From an uncultured Bacteroidales bacterium (GTDB taxonomy: Bacteria; Bacteroidota; Bacteroidia; Bacteroidales; UBA932): DNA of 39,603 nucleotides. Positions within the stretch are counted from its first letter, which is position 1; the number at the start of each line of letters is the position of its first letter. The notes under the pieces are model-generated. The model had not been told where the DNA came from, did not search any database, and saw only the letters and a program-made list of their open reading frames with translations. Location: positions 1-39,603 of the forward strand of contig CALVDQ010000022.1 in assembly GCA_944326325.1 (NCBI GenBank). Direction: 5' to 3'. Below, piece by piece: positions 33,267-39,603 of the stretch. The translations under genes were made by a program, and so were the position numbers.

Positions 33267-34679
33267 CTAAGCCTCCCCTCCTATATGTTTTATTATCCGT
33301 TCCACATCGTCCCTGGTAATGCTGACCTGCTCGCCTGTCTCCAGATTCTTTATATTCACAAGGTTCTGGGACATCTCGTCCGCACCCGTAATGGACATGA
33401 ACCGTATGCCCTTTCTGGAGGCATAGTCAAACTGCTTTTTCAGTTTGGCAGGTTCTGCGAAGATCTCGCAGGCGATACCGGCCTCCCTCAATGCCCTGGC
33501 CACAGGCAGGATGTATTTCATCTCCTTATCACCCATATTAGCGAAAAGAAGATCCGTTGAGGATGTGACGGCCTCCGGGAACTTGCCAAGGCCCCTGAGC
33601 ACATCGTAAATCCTGTCGGCACCGAAGGATATTCCCACCCCTGACATATCGGGAAGGCCGAAAATGCCGGTAAGGTTGTCATAACGTCCGCCTCCGCAGA
33701 TGCTGCCTATCTGGTAGTCCTTCGCCTTCACCTCGAATATCGCTCCCGTATAGTAATTGAGCCCGCGTGCAAGGGAAAGGTCCATTTCCGCTTCCTGGGA
33801 AATGCCGGCCGCCTCTATGAGCCCGAAAAGCTCCTGCAGCTCGTCCAGCCCCTTCAGCCCGGTCTCGGAAACCAGACCGGAAGCCGACTTACCGGACATC
33901 ATTTCCCTCATTGCACCGATCTTGCTGTCTGTGGAACCCTTGAGCAGCAGTACAGGCTCTATGACGGCTATGGCCTCGTCACCCAAACCTTTTTCCCTCA
34001 TCTCAGCCTCAACTGCATCCAGACCTATCTTGTCTATCTTGTCTATTGCCACCGTTATGTCGACCACCTTGTCCGGGAATTCGGCGATTTCGGCGAGTCC
34101 GGCAAGGACTTTCCTGTTGTTTATCTTGACGGTGACAGCTACATCGAACAGAGTGAAGACTCTGTCAACAATCTGCACCAGTTCCAGTTCGTTGAGCAGG
34201 GACCTTGAGCCTATGACATCCGCATCGCACTGGTAGAATTCCCTGTAACGGCCTTTCTGAGGGCGGTCAGCCCTCCATACCGGCTGTATCTGATATCTCT
34301 TGAACGGGAAAGACAGCTCGTTCTGATGCTGTACGACAAAACGTGCGAACGGGACAGTCAGGTCATATCTCAGACCTTTTTCACATACCTTCAGCGACAG
34401 GGCCTTGCTGTTCATCCCTCCGTCTTCCTGCCTGTACATGGAGAAGTCCACTCCGGCAAAGGCATCCCCCGAGTTCAGGATACGGAAAAGCAGCTTGTCT
34501 CCCTCTTCGCCGTACTTGCCCAGAAGTGTACCGAGATTCTCCATTGCCGGAGTCTCTATCGGCATATATCCGTATGTCCTGAATACGGACTTAATGGTGT
34601 CGAATATGTAGTTTCTCCCGGCCATCTCTGCCGGGCCGAAATCCCTTGTTCCTTTAGGAATCGACGGTTTCTGTGCCAT
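33267..34679 (-). CDS. hisS: histidyl-tRNA synthetase
   Basis: A 470-residue class II synthetase that charges tRNA-His. Motif 2 is [24 protein letters not shown] near residue 115, the histidine-specific loop [15 protein letters not shown] is near 300, GGGRYDNL is near 326, and motif 3 [10 protein letters not shown] is near 345. The last ~85 residues are the anticodon-binding domain. It is slightly longer than the ~430 of the bacterial average, as in other members of the phylum. It is first in hisS-EamA and has a strong promoter at 34744-34773. Confidence 0.97.
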   Translation of the reverse strand: MAQKPSIPKGTRDFGPAEMAGRNYIFDTIKSVFRTYGYMPIETPAMENLGTLLGKYGEEGDKLLFRILNSGDAFAGVDFSMYRQEDGGMNSKALSLKVCEKGLRYDLTVPFARFVVQHQNELSFPFKRYQIQPVWRADRPQKGRYREFYQCDADVIGSRSLLNELELVQIVDRVFTLFDVAVTVKINNRKVLAGLAEIAEFPDKVVDITVAIDKIDKIGLDAVEAEMREKGLGDEAIAVIEPVLLLKGSTDSKIGAMREMMSGKSASGLVSETGLKGLDELQELFGLIEAAGISQEAEMDLSLARGLNYYTGAIFEVKAKDYQIGSICGGGRYDNLTGIFGLPDMSGVGISFGADRIYDVLRGLGKFPEAVTSSTDLLFANMGDKEMKYILPVARALREAGIACEIFAEPAKLKKQFDYASRKGIRFMSITGADEMSQNLVNIKNLETGEQVSITRDDVERIIKHIGGEA

Positions 34680-34743
34680 AACTGTTTGATTGATATTCTT
34701 TCCGGCAGGACTCCCATTGTCTGGAGCCGCCTTGACCGAGGTG

Positions 34744-34773
34744 CAAAGATAGCAAATCGGAAAGAAATAACAA
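34744..34773 (-). promoter_or_regulatory. hisS promoter, consensus
   Basis: On the minus strand TTG (34773-34771), 19 nt, then TATCTTTG (34751-34744). The predicted leader is about 60 nt. It shows CTCC...GGAG pairing, too weak to call a regulator. Confidence 0.75.
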
Positions 34774-34853
34774 CATCACATCCCTTTATAATGCACCGGC
34801 GGCGTGCCGGAAGCGGACAACCCGCCACGACACACCGCCGTCAGAAATAAGTC

Positions 34854-34870
34854 CGGAAGCCAGGCTTCCG
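34854..34870 (-). terminator. hairpin after the small hydrophobic peptide gene
   Basis: CGGAAGCC-A-GGCTTCCG is a perfect palindrome about the A at 34862, able to form a 6-bp stem with a 5-nt loop. It begins 2 nt after the small gene's stop. The sequence beyond has only a weak T run (ACTTATTT), so termination is probable, not sure. Confidence 0.5.
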
Positions 34871-34871
34871 T

Positions 34872-34961
34872 CTATGAAAACAAGACAAACGACGAGAGAA
34901 CAAGAGCCACTACAAGGAAAGCTCCGACTCTTTTAAGTATTTCCACGACCAACTCTCTCAT
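34872..34961 (-). CDS. 29-residue hydrophobic peptide, unrecognised
   Basis: A short frame: MRELVVEILKRVGAFLVV and then ALVLSSFVLFS. A polar N-terminal turn of about ten residues is followed by one membrane-spanning helix, with positive charge (KR) before it. GGAAAA lies 8 nt before ATG 34961 as a ribosome-binding site, and that site is in an 11-bp inverted repeat with 35012-35022. A palindromic hairpin lies just beyond the stop. It follows the SGNH gene on the same strand by 71 nt. I do not recognise the sequence. The shape recalls type I toxins or small membrane regulators. The upstream extension of the frame to 35093 runs antiparallel-like into the end of the SGNH gene and is unlikely. Confidence 0.45.
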   Translation of the reverse strand: MRELVVEILKRVGAFLVVALVLSSFVLFS

Positions 34962-35022
34962 AACGTTTTCCAAATTATTAATCAAACACTGCCCTTTAGA
35001 TGCAGCCTTTATGGAAAACGTT
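34962..35022 (-). repeat. 11-bp inverted repeat covering the small gene's ribosome-binding site
   Basis: AACGTTTTCCA at 34962-34972 and TGGAAAACGTT at 35012-35022 are perfect complements with 39 nt between. On the minus-strand RNA the second arm ends directly before the ATG at 34961 and contains its GGAAAA. Pairing would hide this site. It also lies 10 nt after the SGNH stop, so a terminator-like or stabilising role is possible. Confidence 0.6.
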
Positions 35023-35032
35023 GCAGCCGGTG

Positions 35033-36115
35033 TCACTTTATTCCATACTTCTTCAGTATTTTCAGGACAGGCTTCTCTATTGTCCTGGCCCATCTCGCAT
35101 AGCCCATGTCCGAAGGATGCACCCCGTCCACCGAAGTCTCATGGTCATGACCTGTGAGGGTGTCCGGCTGTATGAAATAGACATTGCCGTACTTCTTCAC
35201 TGCCTGCGCCATCATCTTGGCCGCCATATCCATCTTGTCCTGCTCGTACCTGTCGTTCTTCAGGCTGAAATTACGGTTTTCCCTGTAGACAGTAGCGATG
35301 AAGATCAGCGGTATGTCCGGATGGGCCTTTACCATCCTCTCGATGAAGGGCAGGGTCCTCTCCTCTATCAGCGCTGCGTTCGGATTGGAGAAGCAGTCGA
35401 AAATGATGGCGTCCACATCGGCGTCCTCAAGCACGGCGGCGAACTGCGGCTGCATCTTGCAGTTCCCACCGAAACCGAGGTTCAGCAGCTGTATCCCGGT
35501 ATTCCGGACAAACTGCATAGGGTAGGACATTCCCGGGCGGCTGATGCAAGCGCCCTGGGTATAGCTCGACCCGTATATCGCAACCCTGTGACGGAACGGG
35601 GATTCCATAGCCTCTATCTCCGCACCGCCGTCGACCCCGATTTTAACCGAGTTCATCTCGCTGTACATCGGAAGATGCAGCATGCACTCTTTCATGCTTC
35701 CGTCCATATCTCTTACAAGGGTGACGGCCTTCCCGTCATTCACCCCGCGGCCGACACCGGATCCTGCGAAAAGCCATTTCCCGTCTTTACGGATATACAG
35801 ATCGAAACCGAGCTGCGCCAGGTCCGGGGCTGTAAGGCTACGTCTCGCCTCGGCATATTCCGGAAGCACAGTGATACAGGTGGAATTGGTCCTGAACAGT
35901 ACGGCAAGGCCGGAAGCGCACCTCGCCTGGAAATTTTCTCCTTCAGAGAATCCAGTGTACCTGCAGGTGTCTATCCTGTGGTACGGGTTCGGGGTGGCCA
36001 TAACCTTGCCTGTCAAAGTCATGTCCGAGGCCTCCACATACCTGCAGGCCTCCTGCCCTTCCACCATAACCGTTGCAAAGGCTGCGAATAAAAAAGATAA
36101 AATCAACCGTTTCAT
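35033..36115 (-). CDS. secreted SGNH-family esterase
   Basis: A 360-residue protein with signal peptide (about 1-20, ending VEG), an N-terminal beta domain (~25-170) and an SGNH hydrolase domain. The nucleophile is Ser184 in YGSSYTQG, the oxyanion Gly and Asn are in GFGGN at 214-218, and the Asp-His pair is in DGVHPSD (Asp330, His333). ATG 36115 is chosen over the upstream ATG at 36136 because it gives the signal peptide. Two-domain enzymes of this kind remove O-acyl groups from sugars. Next to a mutarotase-symporter fusion it may de-O-acetylate a sialic acid, as NanS does; that is context only. Confidence 0.85.
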   Translation of the reverse strand: MKRLILSFLFAAFATVMVEGQEACRYVEASDMTLTGKVMATPNPYHRIDTCRYTGFSEGENFQARCASGLAVLFRTNSTCITVLPEYAEARRSLTAPDLAQLGFDLYIRKDGKWLFAGSGVGRGVNDGKAVTLVRDMDGSMKECMLHLPMYSEMNSVKIGVDGGAEIEAMESPFRHRVAIYGSSYTQGACISRPGMSYPMQFVRNTGIQLLNLGFGGNCKMQPQFAAVLEDADVDAIIFDCFSNPNAALIEERTLPFIERMVKAHPDIPLIFIATVYRENRNFSLKNDRYEQDKMDMAAKMMAQAVKKYGNVYFIQPDTLTGHDHETSVDGVHPSDMGYARWARTIEKPVLKILKKYGIK

Positions 36116-36162
36116 AATAAATTCCTTTTGGAACACCTTTCTTTCTTATAAAGATTGCCTCC

Positions 36163-38754
36163 CTACTTGCCGTAACCGTAAAGGAAGCTGGACAGCCATC
36201 CTGTCACGAAGCATGAAACCAGGCCGATAAAGCCGTAAAGGACGACCGACACATGGGAGTAGCCGTTGCACAGGAGCAGGACCACGATACTGCAGGCGAA
36301 CCCTGTCAGGGCACTGCGGGTACCAATCCTCTTCGTGAAAATACCCATCATGAACAGCCCTCCCAGACCGCTTGTCAGGAGCCCGAGGAAAAAGTTGAAC
36401 TGGTCCCACAGGGAAGCTATGTCGAACGTAGCCAGCAGGACTGCCATGACGATACCGAAAGTACCTATCGCAATCCCGGTCCAGCGGGCGAACCTCATCT
36501 TCCCCTTGTCCGTTGCATTCTTCTTGAGCTTGGCATAGAAATCTTCAGTCATGACCGTGGACGTGGAATTTATATTCGCGGAAAGAGTGGACATCGCAGC
36601 CGCGAATATCGCCGCTATCAGCAGTCCGGCTATTCCCACAGGGAGACCGCACATTATATAATGCGGAAATATGGAGTCGGTGTTGGACATGCCGATATTC
36701 AGCATTTCAGGGTTCTGCCTGAAGAACACGAAGAGCCCGGTACCTATGGAAAAGAAGATCAGGGCGATAGGCACACTCAATATGCCGTTGAGCCACAGCC
36801 CCTTCTTTGTCCCGGCAGTATCCTTCACGGTAATATACCTCTGGACAACTGACTGGTCGCTGGTATAAGTGAGGAGTTGGTTGGCGATACCGCCCAGGAG
36901 GGTCACCCAGAACACTGGTTTGGTCCAGTCGAACGAGAAGTCCAGGATATTGAACTTATGTTCGTCGATAGCGACCTCCATAACAGTACCGAGGCCGCCG
37001 TCCACACCGGAGAACAGCCAGACGAGAGATATGATTGCTCCACCGACAAGGATTATCCCTTGTATTACATCTCCCCATATCACAGCCTCGATACCGCCCA
37101 TCGTGCAGTAGGCCAGGGTGACAATACCCATGAGCAGGATACACAGATAGACATCGAGCCCGGTCACGGCATTCAGGGCAAGGGACGGCAGGAAAAGGAC
37201 TATGGCCACCCTGGCGAACATGAACAGGCAGAAGAAAAGGGAGGCCAGATACCTTACAGGGGCGCTGAACCTCTGCTCGAGATACTCATACGCAGAAGCG
37301 ACATTCAGTTTCCTGAAGAAAGGAAGGTAGAAATGTATCACTATTGGCACGATGATGAGTATCCCCATATTGAATATGAACATGCCCCAGTCCGCCATAT
37401 AAGCCTTCGCCGGTATGGAAAGGAAGGTGATGGCGCTAAGCGCAGTGGCGAAAATGCTTATTCCTGCAGCCCACCACGGGATCTTGCTGCCGCCCTTGAA
37501 GAACTGGTCCGTAGTCTTCGCCTTGCGTGAGAAATAGAAGCCCACCCCCATCATCCCAAGAAGATACAGGATTATCACGGCATAGTTTATCCATCCGAAC
37601 CTGACCTCGTCCGTTATGCTCAACTCCAGGATATCACCGCTCCTGACCCCGGGACGGATCTCCCCTGACGGGATAATGATATCGTCCCCCATGAGTACGG
37701 CTGTGGTCACCGCCGGCAGCGGGAAGCCGGCCTCCCCTGCCTGTATCCAAGTGTCAGTTATAGTATGGTATGCAAAGATCCTGTTGCAGAATCCCTGATG
37801 CGACACAAAGGCATCCGTCAGTTCCGACTTCAGGCTGTCACGGACAGCCGTGTCACCACAGGCGGCTATCTGCCTGGAGAGGCTGTCCCTGAACAGGAAG
37901 CCGCCTCCGTCATCCCCGCCTATCACGACTATGTGGGCCGAACCGTAAGGGACAGCACAGGAGTACATCAGAGGCGTTTCCTTGCCGTCTATCATGATAT
38001 CGGTCCTGCGGCTCCACCTGTCATGGACAGGCAGGTACTCCCATACGGACGAAGACAGGTAGAGTCCCTCGCCGTCACGGCCGCGTCCACCTATGAGATA
38101 AAACGCATCTTCCCTCCCGTTGTGCTGATACACGAACGGGCATCCTTCAGAAAGAGGCCTGTCAGGACACGGGGCTGCAGTATGCCATTTCCCGGAGGAG
38201 ATGGAATACCTGAAGAGGGCGTTACTTCCACCCATTGTACCGTGCACATATACAACAGTCTTATACAAGACGGCGGAAGCTGGTATGAAGCCGTCAGGAA
38301 GCACAGAGACAGAATCCACCTGGAGGGTATTCCCTGAATATCTCACCGTATAGACGACATTGTTCGTCCCGTTAGCGTTGCTTCCGCCGAAGCAGTAGAG
38401 AGCCTTGCCGTCAGAGACCGCACATCCTCCGGCAAGAGGCACCGGCAGTTTAGTCCCTGACTTCTCGCTTTCCCAGCCTGACTCCCCTCCCGTAAGGACA
38501 TATATGTCATCGTAATAAACCTTCTCCCCGTCCTGCCATGGCTTCAGGCCCGGGAAATCCGAGCCGCCGGCAACTATCAGCCTGTTGTCCACGGCACCGA
38601 CGAATGCCCCGGCAGTCCCGGTATGCCCCGATGGAGGAAGAGGCATGGAACCGATCTTCTCTACCCTGCAGTCCGTGGCGGCACCGAGCGGCAAGGCCAC
38701 GGCAAGCAAGCCTGCCGCAAGTACGGCAGACACTTTTCCTTGAATGAATTTCAT
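36163..38754 (-). CDS. kelch mutarotase (NanM-like) fused to sodium:solute symporter
   Basis: An 863-residue fusion. A signal peptide (1-26) leads to a six-bladed kelch domain (about 28-385) with blade motifs such as LIVAGGSDF, LYCFGGSN, FYLIGGRG and IVVIGGDDG, as in the sialic acid mutarotase NanM. From residue 389 there are about thirteen membrane helices of the SSS/SLC5 family, with TALSAITFLSIPAKAY and GGIANQLLTYTSDQSVVQRY as core elements. The soluble part would face the periplasm and pass the right anomer of a sugar acid to the Na+-driven transporter. It sits between a GntR/FCD regulator (41 nt) and an SGNH esterase (47 nt). The substrate is inferred. Confidence 0.9.
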   Translation of the reverse strand: MKFIQGKVSAVLAAGLLAVALPLGAATDCRVEKIGSMPLPPSGHTGTAGAFVGAVDNRLIVAGGSDFPGLKPWQDGEKVYYDDIYVLTGGESGWESEKSGTKLPVPLAGGCAVSDGKALYCFGGSNANGTNNVVYTVRYSGNTLQVDSVSVLPDGFIPASAVLYKTVVYVHGTMGGSNALFRYSISSGKWHTAAPCPDRPLSEGCPFVYQHNGREDAFYLIGGRGRDGEGLYLSSSVWEYLPVHDRWSRRTDIMIDGKETPLMYSCAVPYGSAHIVVIGGDDGGGFLFRDSLSRQIAACGDTAVRDSLKSELTDAFVSHQGFCNRIFAYHTITDTWIQAGEAGFPLPAVTTAVLMGDDIIIPSGEIRPGVRSGDILELSITDEVRFGWINYAVIILYLLGMMGVGFYFSRKAKTTDQFFKGGSKIPWWAAGISIFATALSAITFLSIPAKAYMADWGMFIFNMGILIIVPIVIHFYLPFFRKLNVASAYEYLEQRFSAPVRYLASLFFCLFMFARVAIVLFLPSLALNAVTGLDVYLCILLMGIVTLAYCTMGGIEAVIWGDVIQGIILVGGAIISLVWLFSGVDGGLGTVMEVAIDEHKFNILDFSFDWTKPVFWVTLLGGIANQLLTYTSDQSVVQRYITVKDTAGTKKGLWLNGILSVPIALIFFSIGTGLFVFFRQNPEMLNIGMSNTDSIFPHYIMCGLPVGIAGLLIAAIFAAAMSTLSANINSTSTVMTEDFYAKLKKNATDKGKMRFARWTGIAIGTFGIVMAVLLATFDIASLWDQFNFFLGLLTSGLGGLFMMGIFTKRIGTRSALTGFACSIVVLLLCNGYSHVSVVLYGFIGLVSCFVTGWLSSFLYGYGK

Positions 38755-38795
38755 CTTTTTCTGGCTATTAGTAAATAACTGACAATATTATGATG

Positions 38796-39524
38796 TCACT
38801 TGTTGTTGAATGTCTTCTCGAGTATGGACTCCATATTGTCGAACTGCGTCTTCAGGTGCAGCCTCATCCCCATCCTGAACGCGTCAGGAGTACTCGTCCG
38901 CAGGATATTGTACAGGCTGACATGAGAGACAAGGGTCCTGGAGTGATAGTCCGTCCTTATTTTAGGATAATATAAGGTGAAAAGATGCCGGAGGATATAC
39001 TGGAAGTCGATGAGGCTCTTGTTCCCGGTCATCTCGAACAACTTGGAATGGAAACGGACATCCACATCCGTGAGTTTCTTGGCGATTGCATAGCGCTGGT
39101 CCATGTCATCCGCTGTCGCCATCTCATTGCTCAAGGACACCTCCTCCGCCACTATCCTGTCAAGTTCCTCCATCTGCGCATCCGTCCTGTTCATATATAT
39201 GAAATCCGCCATACCTATTTCCAGCATCAGCCTCAGCTGGTAGAGGTCGCGCAACGTATCCTTGTCGAGCAGGCCGGAAGCCACTATCGACTTCAGCACA
39301 CCGAAGACTTCCGGGACAACGACAACCGTCCCCTTCTTCCTCTTGGTCTCGATGATGCCCACGGCCCTCAGGCGGCTGAGGGCCTCCCTCACAACAACGC
39401 GGCTGACACCGAGAAGTTCAACGAATTCCTGCTCCTTCGGAAGCCTTGACGAATTCCCGTTCTGGGATATGTACTTCAGGATATCCCTTTGCGTCTGTTC
39501 GACCAATGTTACGTCCTCTTTCAT
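38796..39524 (-). CDS. GntR-family regulator, FadR/FCD type
   Basis: A 242-residue regulator. The winged helix-turn-helix covers residues ~5-70 (RLPKEQEFVELLGVSRVVVREALSRL), and the all-helical FCD effector domain follows from about 85 (LYQLRLMLEIGMADFI, VDVRFHSKLFEMTGN with metal-binding residues). FCD regulators sense sugar acids and carboxylates; UxuR, NanR and ExuR are known members. As first gene of the operon with the kelch-symporter it most likely controls it. ATG 39524 is used; the TTG at 39551 overlaps the -7 element. Confidence 0.9.
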   Translation of the reverse strand: MKEDVTLVEQTQRDILKYISQNGNSSRLPKEQEFVELLGVSRVVVREALSRLRAVGIIETKRKKGTVVVVPEVFGVLKSIVASGLLDKDTLRDLYQLRLMLEIGMADFIYMNRTDAQMEELDRIVAEEVSLSNEMATADDMDQRYAIAKKLTDVDVRFHSKLFEMTGNKSLIDFQYILRHLFTLYYPKIRTDYHSRTLVSHVSLYNILRTSTPDAFRMGMRLHLKTQFDNMESILEKTFNNK

Positions 39525-39548
39525 ATTATATATACTGTTCTTCCTTTG

Positions 39549-39578
39549 CAAACTTAATCATAATAATAAATAATACAA
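39549..39578 (-). promoter_or_regulatory. promoter of the GntR-symporter-SGNH operon
   Basis: On the minus strand TTG (39578-39576), 19 nt, then TAAGTTTG (39556-39549): a full consensus. The start should be near 39545, about 20 nt before ATG 39524. Confidence 0.75.
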
Positions 39579-39599
39579 AATTATTTTGATAAATAATAC
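39566..39599. repeat. operator-like repeats over the promoter's upstream element
   Basis: CAAAATTATTTTG at 39576-39588 is a perfect 13-bp palindrome that covers the TTG element. ATAAATAATAC occurs twice, at 39566-39576 and 39589-39599, one copy on each side and 23 nt apart. FCD regulators bind such short palindromes, so this may be the operon's own operator. A/T-rich chance is the other explanation. Confidence 0.5.
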
Positions 39600-39603
39600 C
39601 TGA

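Noticed and set aside
34680..34743. T-box or other riboswitch in the hisS leader
   Set aside because: The leader is only about 60 nt, shows a short weak stem and lacks the T-box sequence; such elements are not expected in this phylum.
35000..36091. A 363-codon plus-strand frame
   Set aside because: Antisense to the SGNH esterase, whose signal peptide and catalytic blocks are intact.

Overview
The window looks like chromosomal DNA from a member of the Bacteroidales (phylum Bacteroidota) with roughly balanced GC. Reasons: the promoters carry the Bacteroidota sigma-ABfr -7 motif TAnnTTTG, four of them with a TTG element 18-19 nt upstream; there are several lipoprotein or signal-peptide proteins of Bacteroidota type (M49 and C11 peptidases, a pectinesterase); and there are lineage-typical families (DUF4199, DUF4954, a short Hc1-like histone, a PqqD/HPr-kinase-like cassette, a kelch-symporter fusion). 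I cannot place the genus. There is no rRNA, CRISPR array, insertion sequence or prophage.

Layout. 1-1.7 kb: DUF4199 membrane protein plus a GT2 glycosyltransferase (+). 1.7-7.65 kb: a minus-strand operon rlmN, patatin/beta-barrel protein, recX, DUF4954 acyltransferase. Divergent from it, 7.76-11.2 kb: recA-trpS-aldehyde dehydrogenase (+). 11.2-12.9 kb: helix-hairpin-helix membrane protein and rsmI (-). 13.0-17.8 kb: tdk (+), xerD and an M49 dipeptidyl peptidase lipoprotein (-), a C11 clostripain-type lipoprotein (+). 17.9-19.15 kb: rplY-pth (+), with a structured leader.

19.08-22.43 kb is the most unusual block: a tightly packed minus-strand cassette of a PqqD-family carrier/recognition protein, an ABC exporter, an HPr-kinase-like P-loop protein and a Ser-His signal-peptidase-like protein. 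The parts resemble those of ribosomal-peptide (RiPP, especially lasso peptide) maturation and export, but no precursor or cyclase is visible. Its last gene overlaps the end of pth tail to tail.

22.5-27.1 kb is carbohydrate-related: malQ, then a 220-residue protein that looks like a maltogenic/neopullulanase-type amylase with the whole catalytic barrel missing, then a pectinesterase lipoprotein. 27.2-31.7 kb: MATE exporter, CopA-type Cu(I) ATPase, and its likely regulator, a fusion of a CxxC metal-binding domain to an AraC DNA-binding domain. 31.8-32.3 kb: a 57-residue Hc1-like histone gene with a long hairpin behind it, and an initiator tRNA-fMet with its own promoter and terminator. 32.3-34.7 kb: hisS-EamA transporter (-).

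34.9-39.5 kb: a minus-strand operon read as GntR/FCD regulator, kelch-mutarotase/sodium symporter fusion, secreted SGNH esterase, then a tiny hydrophobic peptide gene whose ribosome-binding site lies in an inverted repeat. The first three suggest uptake and de-O-acylation of an acylated sugar acid, possibly sialic acid. The regulator promoter overlaps a 13-bp palindrome and a pair of 11-bp direct repeats.
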